A stretch of DNA of 64,000 nt from Pseudomonas sp. FP198. GTDB taxonomy: Bacteria > Pseudomonadota > Gammaproteobacteria > Pseudomonadales > Pseudomonadaceae. Where the stretch lies: NCBI RefSeq assembly GCF_030687895.1, contig NZ_CP117452.1, forward strand, positions 3,365,501 to 3,429,500. Direction: 5' to 3'. Shown here in pieces: positions 1 to 7,867 of the stretch. Below the pieces are notes generated by a model. It was not told the origin of the DNA, did no database searches, and saw only the letters and a program-made list of their open reading frames with translations. Numbering within the stretch: the stretch's first letter is position 1; every line of letters begins with the position of its first letter. A program made the translations under genes and the position numbers.

Positions 1-502
1 CGGTCACCAGCGCCGGCGCCATCTTGCGTGCAATCAGGAAGAACGGGAAGTTCCACGGCAGGATGCCGGCCACCACACCCAACGGTTTGCGCAGCAGGAA
101 GATGCTTTCGCCGGCGCGATCGCTGGTCAGCACTTCGCCTTCAAGGCGCCGCGCCCATTCCGCCATGTAATCCAGATAGTCGGCGGTGAAGTTGACCTCC
201 ACCCGCGCCAGCCCCAGCACCTTGCCCTGTTCGGCGGTGATGATATGGGCGAGGCGCTCGGCGTTGTCGCGCACTTTGCTGGCGATCTTGCGCAGGTAAC
301 CGGCGCGTTCGATGGCCGGGCGGGCTGCCCAGCTTTTCTGTGCCTTGCGCGCCGCGGCAATGGCCGCTTCTACCTGGTCGCCGCTGGCTTGCGGCACCCG
401 CGCCAGCAAGCGTCCGTTGGCAGGGTTGTGCACGTCGATGCTCGGGTCGCTGGGGACAAAGGCGTTGGCGATGAAGTTCTGGTAATCGATGATCTCGGTC
501 AT
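1..502 (-). CDS. Aldehyde dehydrogenase, N-terminal part (cut by window edge)
   Basis: The visible 167 residues are the N-terminal part of an NAD(P)-dependent aldehyde dehydrogenase, which oxidises aldehydes to carboxylic acids in the cytoplasm. The protein starts MTEIIDYQNFIAN and shows the family's N-terminal NPANG strand, the EQGK segment and the PWNFP cofactor-binding motif near the cut. The catalytic Cys and Glu lie beyond the window. Overall it looks closest to the lactaldehyde/glycolaldehyde (AldA) branch. It lies 66 bases downstream of the PQQ alcohol dehydrogenase on the same strand, so it probably oxidises the aldehyde that enzyme produces. Substrate is inferred. Confidence 0.9.
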   Translation of the reverse strand, partial: MTEIIDYQNFIANAFVPSDPSIDVHNPANGRLLARVPQASGDQVEAAIAAARKAQKSWAARPAIERAGYLRKIASKVRDNAERLAHIITAEQGKVLGLARVEVNFTADYLDYMAEWARRLEGEVLTSDRAGESIFLLRKPLGVVAGILPWNFPFFLIARKMAPALVT

Positions 503-568
503 GGGTCTGCTCTCGCGGTCAGTGTCGAAAGCGATGCAGAGGCGCACCGGCCCCTGCGTCGCGGGCGT

Positions 569-2746
569 TCATTTGGCGCTGAAGGTTTTCCAGACGCCGC
601 CTTCCTGCTGCAGGTCGTGGGCACGCTTGATCAGGTATTGATGAATCTGCTCCACCTGTTCCGGCGTGAAGGCATCGGCAAAGGACGGCATGCCGTCAGG
701 TACTCGACCGCCATAAAGAATGCCGAGGAACATCTGGTGTTTTTCAGTGGTCAGCTTGCGCAGGTCCGGCAGCACGCCACCGCTGACGGCATGGATGCCA
801 TGGCACTGCGAGCAGTAGCCGTCATAGAGCTTGCCGCCGGCGTCCACCGCCGCCATGTCAGCAGTCAGTGGCGGCGGTTTTGGCGTGTCGGCAAGTGGCG
901 CCGGCTCGTTGAGTTTCGCGGTGCCGTCCAGTTTGTAGGTCAGCACCTGGGAGAACGGCCGCACCCCGGCACGCAGGGACAAAGCCCCGGCGAACGTCGA
1001 GAAGGCCCCGCCCCAGCCGGCCATGAAGGTGACATATTGCTCGCCGTCCACGCTGTAGGTAATCGGCGCGGCCATGACGCCACTGGCCGCCGGCTGCTCC
1101 CAGAGCTTCTTGCCGGTGTCGGCGGCGTAGGCGATCACCCGGCCGTCGGCGCTGCCCTCGAATACCAGGTTGCCAGCTGTGCTCAATGTGCCGCCGTTGA
1201 AGATCGTCACATACGGCACTTCCCAGGCCGGTTGCTGCTTGACCGGGTCCCAGGCGATCAGTTTGCCCGACCAGCCCTTGGCCATTTCCAGCAGCCCGTC
1301 GGCATCCTCCGGCATCATCCCGGTGCGCAGGCCCAACTGGTACATGCTTTTGAACGGGTTGCGCTTCGGCGCCTCGGGGATGTGCTCGTAGTAGGCCGAC
1401 ATGATGTGCGCCGGGATATACACCAGGCCCGTGTTCGGGTTGTAGGACATCGGCTGCCAGTCGTGGGCGCCCCAGAACGCCGGTGTGACCAGTTTGCGCT
1501 TGCCGTCCTTCCAGTACGCGGCGTTCTCGTCGTCGACGATCGGCCGGCCGGTCTTCATGTCCATGCCCTTGGTCCAGCTTTGCGGCACGATCCCCTTGGC
1601 CGACAGCAGCTCACCCGTGGCGCGGTCGATCACGTAGAAAAAACCGTTCTTCGGCGCCTGCATCAGGACCTTGCGCGGCTTTCCATTGATCGGCAGTTCC
1701 GCCAGGATCATGTGCTGGGTGGCGGTGTAGTCCCAGGCATCTCCTGGCGTGGTCTGGTAGTGCCAGGCGTACTCGCCGGTATCGGCATTGACCGCGACGA
1801 TGGATGACAGGAACAGGTTGTCACCCTTGGCCTGGCTACGCCATTTCGGGTCCCACAGCGAGCCATTGCCCACGCCGATGTACAGCAGGTTCAAGTCCGG
1901 GTCGAAAGCGAAAGAGTCCCACGCCGTGCCGCCCCCGCCCTGGGCCACATAGGCATCGCCGTGCCAGGTCTTGGCGGCGATGGCCATGGCCTTGTCTTCC
2001 GGCGGCAGCTTGGGGTCACCCGGTACCGTGAAGAAACGCCAGGCCTGCTTGCCGGTTTCAGCATCGTAGGCGGTGACATAGCCGCGTACGCCGAACTCGG
2101 CGCCGCCGTTGCCGATCACCACTTTGCCGTTGACCACCCGCGGGGCCCCGGTGATGGTGTAGCTGCGCGAGTGATCGGCGCGGGTGTCCACCGACCAGGC
2201 GCGCTGGCCGGTCTTGGCATCGATTGCCTCCAGGCGGCCATCAAGCACGCCCACGTAGACCTTGCCCTTCCACACCGCGACACCCCGGTTGACCGCATCG
2301 CAACAGGCCTCGCCGGCGCGGTTGCGGTCAGACTTGGGGTCATACTTCCAGATCAGCTTGCCGTCGCGCGCATCCAGGGCGTAGACCACGGAAAACGGAC
2401 CGGTGGTGTACATCACGCCATCAACGACGATCGGCGTGGCCTCGACACCGCGGTCCAGGTCGAGCTTGTAGCTCCACGCGAGCCCCAGCTGGCCAACGTT
2501 CTGGTCGCTGATTTTGTTCAGGGGGCTGTAGCGCTGCTCGTCGTAGGTACGGCCGGTGCTCATCCAGTTACCGGGCTCCTGGTCGGCGGCAATGATGCGC
2601 TTGCCATCGACATTCGCCGGCATGTCCTGCGCCCAGCCTGGGGCGGCATTGAGGGTAAGCGCCAGCACGATAAATAACGTCTTGAGGGGAACGCGCGGGC
2701 GCGCGTCCACAGAAGCAGTAGGCACGGGAAGGCCAATCTGTGTCAT
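569..2746 (-). CDS. PQQ-dependent quinohaemoprotein alcohol dehydrogenase
   Basis: A 725-residue periplasmic alcohol dehydrogenase of the methanol/ethanol PQQ family, with a fused cytochrome c domain (quinohaemoprotein type). Residues 1-39 form a signal peptide: a hydrophobic stretch around 21-37 ending GWA before QD. The eight-bladed propeller follows, with the vicinal cysteine pair Cys148-Cys149 typical of PQQ binding and a GDAWDYTATQ segment matching the catalytic Asp region. The C-terminal domain has a haem c motif CSQCH (645-649) and a likely axial Met near 686 in DGMPSF. Electrons would go from PQQ to haem and on to the respiratory chain. The start is supported by AGGAG about 6 bases upstream. 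A sigma-54 promoter lies just upstream and an aldehyde dehydrogenase follows. The exact alcohol cannot be read from sequence. Confidence 0.95.
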   Translation of the reverse strand: MTQIGLPVPTASVDARPRVPLKTLFIVLALTLNAAPGWAQDMPANVDGKRIIAADQEPGNWMSTGRTYDEQRYSPLNKISDQNVGQLGLAWSYKLDLDRGVEATPIVVDGVMYTTGPFSVVYALDARDGKLIWKYDPKSDRNRAGEACCDAVNRGVAVWKGKVYVGVLDGRLEAIDAKTGQRAWSVDTRADHSRSYTITGAPRVVNGKVVIGNGGAEFGVRGYVTAYDAETGKQAWRFFTVPGDPKLPPEDKAMAIAAKTWHGDAYVAQGGGGTAWDSFAFDPDLNLLYIGVGNGSLWDPKWRSQAKGDNLFLSSIVAVNADTGEYAWHYQTTPGDAWDYTATQHMILAELPINGKPRKVLMQAPKNGFFYVIDRATGELLSAKGIVPQSWTKGMDMKTGRPIVDDENAAYWKDGKRKLVTPAFWGAHDWQPMSYNPNTGLVYIPAHIMSAYYEHIPEAPKRNPFKSMYQLGLRTGMMPEDADGLLEMAKGWSGKLIAWDPVKQQPAWEVPYVTIFNGGTLSTAGNLVFEGSADGRVIAYAADTGKKLWEQPAASGVMAAPITYSVDGEQYVTFMAGWGGAFSTFAGALSLRAGVRPFSQVLTYKLDGTAKLNEPAPLADTPKPPPLTADMAAVDAGGKLYDGYCSQCHGIHAVSGGVLPDLRKLTTEKHQMFLGILYGGRVPDGMPSFADAFTPEQVEQIHQYLIKRAHDLQQEGGVWKTFSAK

Positions 2747-2804
2747 GGGAGACTCCTGGTTCTTATTAGTAGCGAAGCCATTGCGCTGCGCACCAGAAGA
2801 AGAG

Positions 2805-2819
2805 CAACCCCCATGCCAC
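2805..2819 (-). promoter_or_regulatory. Sigma-54 (-24/-12) promoter of the PQQ alcohol dehydrogenase
   Basis: Read on the minus strand the site is TGGCATGGGGGTTGC. It has the GG and GC dinucleotides at the required spacing of the sigma-54 consensus TGGCAC-G-N4-TTGC, differing only at the sixth base. Transcription would start near 2793, leaving a leader of about 45 bases before the ATG at 2746. Such promoters need an AAA+ enhancer-binding protein; candidate palindromic sites lie upstream. Confidence 0.75.
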
Positions 2820-2835
2820 TCTTGTAGATATCACT

Positions 2836-2860
2836 GTAGGCCCCGTGGTACGGGGCCTAC
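2836..2860. other. Perfect 10-bp hairpin in intergenic region
   Basis: GTAGGCCCCG and CGGGGCCTAC form a perfect 10-bp stem around the five-base loop TGGTA. It lies between the sigma-54 promoter and the palindromic sites. No U-tract follows, so it is not an obvious terminator on either strand. It could be a repeat remnant or a DNA-structure element. Confidence 0.5.
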
Positions 2861-2885
2861 ACGCCTGGTTAGCGGTTGCGTCGGC

Positions 2886-2923
2886 GTGCGACAGCTGTCG
2901 CACTGGCCGCGACAGCTGTGCCG
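2886..2923. promoter_or_regulatory. Palindromic enhancer-type operator pair upstream of sigma-54 promoter
   Basis: GTGCGACAGCTGTCGCAC (2886-2903) is a perfect 18-bp palindrome. A second, imperfect copy with core CGACAGCTGTG follows directly. Both lie roughly 90-130 bases upstream of the predicted sigma-54 start site, the usual position of binding sites for sigma-54 activators. The regulator is not in this window. Assignment to the alcohol dehydrogenase rather than the divergent glycosyltransferase gene is inference. Confidence 0.6.
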
Positions 2924-3081
2924 AACCTGACACGCAAACGCCCCGGCACTCAACACGGTGGCATATGACTGCCAGGAGCGCCCACCCGTCCAGAAACTGG
3001 TCGAAGGGCGTGGACCTGCTATCTTGAAATACACACCTGTGTAGTTGCGATTCCATATGTATTCAGGTTGTGCAGGGAGTA

Positions 3082-4029
3082 ATGAATTTGAAAGCAATGG
3101 ATCTGCGCGCTGTCGATGGATCGGCCACATCATCTTTATGCGGCGAGTGCGATGTGATCGTCGTCAATTACAACGCCGGAGAGCTTTTGCTGGCGTGTGT
3201 AGAGTCAGCGTTTGCCGCCGGCGCTTCCAGAGTGATCGTGGTGGATAACAATTCCCACGATGACAGCCTGGTGAGGCTGGCGCGTACCCACGCCGGCGAC
3301 GACAAGCTTGAAATCGTGCGCAATGCCGCCAACCTCGGCTTCGCGGTGGCATGCAACCAGGGTGCCCGCCTGTCGGCGGCGACCAATCTGTTTTTCTTGA
3401 ACCCGGACGCGGTTTTGGCAGCCAATGCCATGGACCGCTTGCTCCTGGCGCTGCACAGCGCGCCGGAAGTCGGCATGGTGGGAGGGTTCCTGTGCAATCC
3501 GGATGGCAGCGAGCAAGCCGGTGGACGCCGGGTCTTTCCGACTCCCAGGCGTGCCTTCATGCGAGCTTTCGGATTCTCGCGGCTCTCGAAGTTTTTCCCT
3601 TCGGTTCTGTCTGATTTTTTATTGCACAAGGATCCCCTACCCAGCACGCCCATTGCCGTTGAAGCCATTTCCGGGGCCTGCATGCTGGTCAAGCGCGAAG
3701 CGATCGAGAGCGTCGGAATGTGGGACGAAGACTATTTCCTGCATTGCGAGGATCTGGATTGGTGCATGCGCTTCCATCAGGCCGACTGGCGTGTCCTGTT
3801 CGTACCAGATGCCCAGGTGATGCATGTATTCGGTGGCTGCAGTCACCATCGTCCGTATTTCGTCGAATGGCATAAACACCTCGGGTTCTTGCGTTTCTAT
3901 CGCAAATTTTTCCGTCGCAAATACTCTGGCGCCCTTTGGATCAGCGTGGTGATCGGGGTCTGGTTTCGATTCGGCCTGATCGTCCTTCGCCACGCGACGA
4001 CCCGGTTTAAAAATGCATGGAACCTATGA
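3082..4029 (+). CDS. Family 2 glycosyltransferase (rhamnosyltransferase-like)
   Basis: A GT-A fold, family 2 inverting glycosyltransferase of about 315 residues. It shows the N-terminal VIVVNYNAGE strand, the nucleotide-binding VVDNNSHDDS, the metal-binding FFLNPDAVL (a D-x-D equivalent) and a C-terminal HCEDLDWCMR segment with the acidic catalytic base. This pattern is typical of WbbL-like rhamnosyltransferases that build O-antigen at the inner membrane. It opens the surface-polysaccharide cluster and overlaps the next gene by 13 bases. The start is uncertain: ATG 3082 has a close GGAG, and GTG 3070 and ATG 3097 are alternatives. Donor and acceptor sugars are unknown. Confidence 0.85.
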   Translation: MNLKAMDLRAVDGSATSSLCGECDVIVVNYNAGELLLACVESAFAAGASRVIVVDNNSHDDSLVRLARTHAGDDKLEIVRNAANLGFAVACNQGARLSAATNLFFLNPDAVLAANAMDRLLLALHSAPEVGMVGGFLCNPDGSEQAGGRRVFPTPRRAFMRAFGFSRLSKFFPSVLSDFLLHKDPLPSTPIAVEAISGACMLVKREAIESVGMWDEDYFLHCEDLDWCMRFHQADWRVLFVPDAQVMHVFGGCSHHRPYFVEWHKHLGFLRFYRKFFRRKYSGALWISVVIGVWFRFGLIVLRHATTRFKNAWNL

Positions 4030-4898
4030 CAACAGACTTGAATTTGCGGGTAGGCCTATTGGGCGGCTCCAGTTTCCTGGGCCAGCGCCTCCTGCCATTG
4101 CTGGTACAAACCGGTCATTCGACAAGCGCCTTCACCCGAAGCCTGTCGAAGGTTTCGTCCTGCCCGGGCGTGACCTGGCGAGAGGCTAACGACTGGCGGG
4201 AACTGACGCTGGACACCTTGCTGTCCTTCGCTCCCATCTGGGTGTTGTCCGACTATCTGGAGCGCCTTGCCAGCACCCAGGTCAAACGCGTTGTCGTCCT
4301 GTCTTCCACCAGCCGTTTTGCCAAGCACGCGTCGCCTGACCCTCGGGAAAGAGACGTAGCGCAACGCTTGATACGTGCGGAAGAACAACTTGAGCAGTGG
4401 GCGACCGAACGGCAGATCGAATGGGTGATCCTGCGACCGACCCTGATCTATGGCTTTGGTGGCGACAAGAATATTTCGGAAATCGCTCGTTTCATCCAGC
4501 GCTTTGGATTTTTCCCACTGATCGGTGGCGGCACCGGGTTGCGCCAGCCGGTGCATGGTGATGATGTTATCCAGGCTTGCCTGTCGGCCATGAACATGCC
4601 TGACTTGCCCAGTGGTGGCTACAACCTGTCGGGGGGAGAAATCTTGCCGTATCACACCATGGTGCGACGCATCTTCCAGGCGATGGGACGTCCGGTTCGA
4701 ACAGTGCCCCTCCCAGCCAAGGCATTGGGTTGGGGCGTTTCGATCATGCGCTGCCTGCCACGCTACCGGCACCTTTCCAGCGCGCTTGTGGCGCGGATGA
4801 ACCAGGACCTGGTGTTCGACCACTCGCCGGCCAGTCAACGGTTTGGCTTTGCCCCCAAGGCGTTTCAGCTGCTGGATGAGGATTTGCCTGGACGCTGA
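4017..4898 (+). CDS. NAD(P)-binding SDR / sugar-nucleotide epimerase-like protein
   Basis: A 293-residue extended short-chain dehydrogenase/reductase. The Rossmann motif GLLGGSSFLG is near residue 13, followed by VVVLSSTS and LRPTLIYGFG segments resembling NAD-dependent epimerases. The usual YxxxK catalytic pair is not evident; after the SSTSR segment the region reads RERDVAQRLIRAEEQL. It may therefore be an atypical SDR (NDUFA9-like) with a binding or non-canonical role. It overlaps the preceding glycosyltransferase by 13 bases, so the two are probably cotranscribed. The nucleotide-sugar substrate is not identifiable. Confidence 0.75.
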   Translation: MEPMTTDLNLRVGLLGGSSFLGQRLLPLLVQTGHSTSAFTRSLSKVSSCPGVTWREANDWRELTLDTLLSFAPIWVLSDYLERLASTQVKRVVVLSSTSRFAKHASPDPRERDVAQRLIRAEEQLEQWATERQIEWVILRPTLIYGFGGDKNISEIARFIQRFGFFPLIGGGTGLRQPVHGDDVIQACLSAMNMPDLPSGGYNLSGGEILPYHTMVRRIFQAMGRPVRTVPLPAKALGWGVSIMRCLPRYRHLSSALVARMNQDLVFDHSPASQRFGFAPKAFQLLDEDLPGR

Positions 4899-4948
4899 AA
4901 CGGCCTGGGCGATAGGTAGGATGTTTGTGTCCGCCTGCCGAAAACCCA

Positions 4949-4979
4949 ATGTGGGAGCGAGCCTGCTCGCGATGGCGGG
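4949..4979. repeat. Single REP unit (Pseudomonas type)
   Basis: ATGTGGGAGCGAGCCTGCTC and the following bases match the REP sequence common in fluorescent pseudomonads, with its internal GCGAGC/GCTCGC hairpin. It lies between convergent genes, just after the SDR gene. No inverted partner is obvious nearby, so it is a singlet. Confidence 0.8.
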
Positions 4980-5028
4980 GTTGCTGTCGACGAGGATGTC
5001 GAGGGGGATGACCTATCGCGCCCTACCC

Positions 5029-7188
5029 CTACCCATCCTTTGCCGCGCCGGGCTCGTCGCGATGTGCGTGGGCTTGCCACGCTCCCCATTTGCTTTCGAA
5101 GTACGCCTGGTTTTTGTCCCAGAGGGCCTGGTATTCGCCGCTGGCGATCAGCTTGCTGAATGAGGCCTGCCCGTAGTGATGGATAAACGCATCTTCAGCG
5201 CAGACCGTGCGGTAGCCGGCAGCCTGGATGCGACGGCTGTAGTCGTCATCTTCGAACAACCCGATACCGAACGTTTCATCCAGATACCCCACCTCATCGA
5301 AGGTGGTTCGGCGAAAGGCGACACAAAACATTGCGAGCATGGAGATATCGAACGACTGCCCCTTACGGGCTTCGGTGTAGTGGTCTGCAAACGCTTGCAT
5401 CTGTTGGATGTCGGTATAGGAAATCTCGATCTTCGCTTCGTTTCCTACCGCATTCGTGACCGGCCCGACCAGGCCGATGCTCGGATCACGCAAATGCCTG
5501 ACCAGCGGATCGAGCCAACCGCCCGGCACCACCGTGTCGTTATTGAGCAGTAGCAGGACGTCACCGTCGGCTTCTCGCAAACCCTGGTTATTCGCCGCAG
5601 CGAAGCCCCGGTTGTCCGGGTTGAGGATGATCTTCGTGAACGGCACCTCATGGCCAAGACATTCAAGATAGTCTTGTGTGCCATCGTCCGAGCCGTTGTC
5701 GACGACAATCAGTTGGTAATTGGGCCAGGTGGTATTACGCAAAATACTGTTTACACATTGAATCGTCAGATTGAGGTTGTTGTACGTCACGATCACGATG
5801 GAGACTTTCTCGTACAGCCCGACGATGGCAAGTTGCATGCTATTAAATCGATCCTTCCAATCGTTGGCCCGAGCGAGCTCCACACGCCGCTTGTAAAGGG
5901 CCAGATCGCGCTCGGCCAGGGCACGCTCGATCTGCTCGATGAACTCATCGACTCCGGTTGCAAAGTACAGCAGGTCCTTGTAGATGGCGATCTCCGCCAG
6001 TGGCGTGGAGATCACCGGTTTGCCGGCGCTGATGTACTCGTAGAACTTCACCGGATCGACCGCATGGGTCACGTTGTAAAGCCTGAAGGGAATCAGGCAC
6101 GCATCGAAATGATCCAGGTACAGCGGCATGTCGGTGTACGGCTTGCGGCCCAGCAAGCGCACATTGGGCTTGTGCTCGAGCCCCGCCAGGTCCTCGACGA
6201 AAATATCCCCCACCAGGATGAAATTCCACGTCGGCCGCAGGTCCGCCAACGCCGCTAGCAGTGGATAATCGAGCCATTGCGCCAAGGCGCCGTAATAACC
6301 AATCACCGGGCCGACCAGCCCGCTCAGCACATCGTTGGTAAAACAGTGCTGGTGGAAAAAAGCGAAATCCACAGCGTTTCGCACCAGCACGCAGCGAGGG
6401 TTATGAGCGCACCATTTCTGGTAAAGCAACGCCGCGGAAACGGTCACCAGATCGGCCTGGGGGATCAGGGTCTTTTCCTCGCTCAGCAACTGTTCGCCAA
6501 TGTTCGGAAAACCATCCCAGTCATCCATGCAGTCATAGTGAATGCGCCAGCCATGCAGCGTGCGCAGGCTCAGTACCACAGGGCTCCAGTAGGCAATATG
6601 CACCACCGAAAGGGCGGTTCTGATTTGCATGTCGGTGACCAATGCAGCAATCGCACGCAGCAACGCCTGATGGTTCTCAGGCGTCACTATCTTTTCGTAA
6701 TAGGCCATTTGCACATCGCGATGCAGCGCCACCTCGAAAAGGTTGGACGCCACTGAGGTCACTCGATAAAGCTGTCCCTGCTCCGGCACACTGGAAGGGA
6801 CGATATAAAACACCCGATAACCATTGCTCGCGAACTGGCTCATCAGTTGCTGCGGTCGCTGGAAGCGCGCGGCCCAGTCGATATTGGCGAAGCAGAGAAT
6901 ATCCAGCTGCCCTCTGGTGGCGAAATCCGCTTGTACCTCAACCTTCGGCAACGGTTCCGGCGCTGCCGGGTAGACGATTGCCGGAGCCGTTTCGGGAAAC
7001 TCCCGGTAGGCGGAAAATCCATAACGCAGCACCCGGAACAGCGTACGCAGTGGCCGGGTGAAGCGCCACGAACGGGTGTTTTGCAGGAAGTCGACTTTCG
7101 CCAGCGCGGTATCGCGCTCATTGACGGCCGCATCTCGCTGAGCCAAGGCGGCGTCCCGGTCGATCAAGGGGCTGTCGGGCTTAAGCAT
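5029..7188 (-). CDS. Double-domain glycosyltransferase (GT4-like plus GT2)
   Basis: A 719-residue fusion (729 if started at ATG 7218). The N-terminus is a short helical stretch of repeated RD(A/T)AL units ending in the tail-like motif NTRSWRFTRPLR. A GT-B-type domain follows (about 95-440) with the RFQRPQQL, YDCMDDWDGF and VDPVKFYEYISAGKPVIST segments. The C-terminal GT2 domain (about 460-700) has VSIVIVTYNN, VVDNGSDDGT, LLLNNDTVV and FEDDDYSRR. The same architecture recurs in the gene at 11709-14183, so the two are paralogues. It probably adds two sugars, or works as a bifunctional transferase, on the cytoplasmic face before ABC export. ATG 7188 overlaps the upstream stop by 8 bases. Confidence 0.85.
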   Translation of the reverse strand: MLKPDSPLIDRDAALAQRDAAVNERDTALAKVDFLQNTRSWRFTRPLRTLFRVLRYGFSAYREFPETAPAIVYPAAPEPLPKVEVQADFATRGQLDILCFANIDWAARFQRPQQLMSQFASNGYRVFYIVPSSVPEQGQLYRVTSVASNLFEVALHRDVQMAYYEKIVTPENHQALLRAIAALVTDMQIRTALSVVHIAYWSPVVLSLRTLHGWRIHYDCMDDWDGFPNIGEQLLSEEKTLIPQADLVTVSAALLYQKWCAHNPRCVLVRNAVDFAFFHQHCFTNDVLSGLVGPVIGYYGALAQWLDYPLLAALADLRPTWNFILVGDIFVEDLAGLEHKPNVRLLGRKPYTDMPLYLDHFDACLIPFRLYNVTHAVDPVKFYEYISAGKPVISTPLAEIAIYKDLLYFATGVDEFIEQIERALAERDLALYKRRVELARANDWKDRFNSMQLAIVGLYEKVSIVIVTYNNLNLTIQCVNSILRNTTWPNYQLIVVDNGSDDGTQDYLECLGHEVPFTKIILNPDNRGFAAANNQGLREADGDVLLLLNNDTVVPGGWLDPLVRHLRDPSIGLVGPVTNAVGNEAKIEISYTDIQQMQAFADHYTEARKGQSFDISMLAMFCVAFRRTTFDEVGYLDETFGIGLFEDDDYSRRIQAAGYRTVCAEDAFIHHYGQASFSKLIASGEYQALWDKNQAYFESKWGAWQAHAHRDEPGAAKDG

Positions 7189-7867
7189 GCGGGTACCGAT
7201 GCAGCGGCGTGCTGTCATCCGGCGGCCACATGGAACTGCGCGAGCCCGGCCGGTAGAACGTTGCGGTCAGGCTACGACGGGAAGAATGGCAGCCACTGAC
7301 TACGGGCGTGACGGCATGCCAGGAATTATCCGAGCGCACCAGGATCGCCGAATTACCCACCAAGGGCTCGATCTCGGCCGCCACTGCGCTGGGATCGTTG
7401 CGGTGCAGGATGTTCAGGCAACCGCCGTCGTTACGGTCCCAGGACTCATTGAAATAGAGGATATGGGTGACCAGTTTATCGGGCAGGTCCGGATGGGCGC
7501 CCAGGCTCGCACCCGGACCGTAATGAAAGACATTGACCTCCATCGGCACGCTGCGCAGATCGATTCCGGTCATTTGCGACAGGGCTTCGCGATAACCAGC
7601 CGAGCCAAGATCCCGAGCCAGCCGCAACCATGCCTCGCTCAATTCCTGCGCATGAGCGATGGTATCGTCGCCCATGCCCAACAAGGCTCGTGCCTCGTAG
7701 TCATAGTTTTTTTCGCCGCCATAACCACTCACCGTCTTGAAGTGATCATGAGGAAAGGTAGCCGCCAACGCGGCGGCATCCTCGGCCGAGTACAGGTTGC
7801 CGATTTCAGCCCATGAGAACGGCTGATCCTTTAGCGCCGCTGGCGTGAGACGAGAGAGATCTAGCAT
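7181..7867 (-). CDS. 2-oxoglutarate/Fe(II)-dependent oxygenase
   Basis: A 228-residue cupin-fold dioxygenase of the 2OG-Fe(II) superfamily. The iron triad is visible as His125-x-Asp127 (GAHPDLPDK) and His184 (SWHAVTP), and Arg197/Arg198 (SSRRSLTATF) should bind 2-oxoglutarate. Such enzymes hydroxylate or desaturate substrates at the expense of 2OG and O2. It sits between the Wzt-fusion gene and a glycosyltransferase, overlapping both by a few bases. The likely substrate is therefore a sugar or lipid-linked glycan of this cluster, which is inference from position only. Confidence 0.85.
   Translation of the reverse strand: MLDLSRLTPAALKDQPFSWAEIGNLYSAEDAAALAATFPHDHFKTVSGYGGEKNYDYEARALLGMGDDTIAHAQELSEAWLRLARDLGSAGYREALSQMTGIDLRSVPMEVNVFHYGPGASLGAHPDLPDKLVTHILYFNESWDRNDGGCLNILHRNDPSAVAAEIEPLVGNSAILVRSDNSWHAVTPVVSGCHSSRRSLTATFYRPGSRSSMWPPDDSTPLHRYPHA

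Noticed and set aside
245..1807. Long open frame (520 codons) on the plus strand
   Set aside because: It is the antisense shadow of the PQQ alcohol dehydrogenase, whose domains and motifs are unmistakable; GC-rich codon bias produces such frames.
4056..4949. 297-codon frame antisense to the SDR gene
   Set aside because: No domain pattern; the sense frame has a Rossmann motif and natural gene overlaps.
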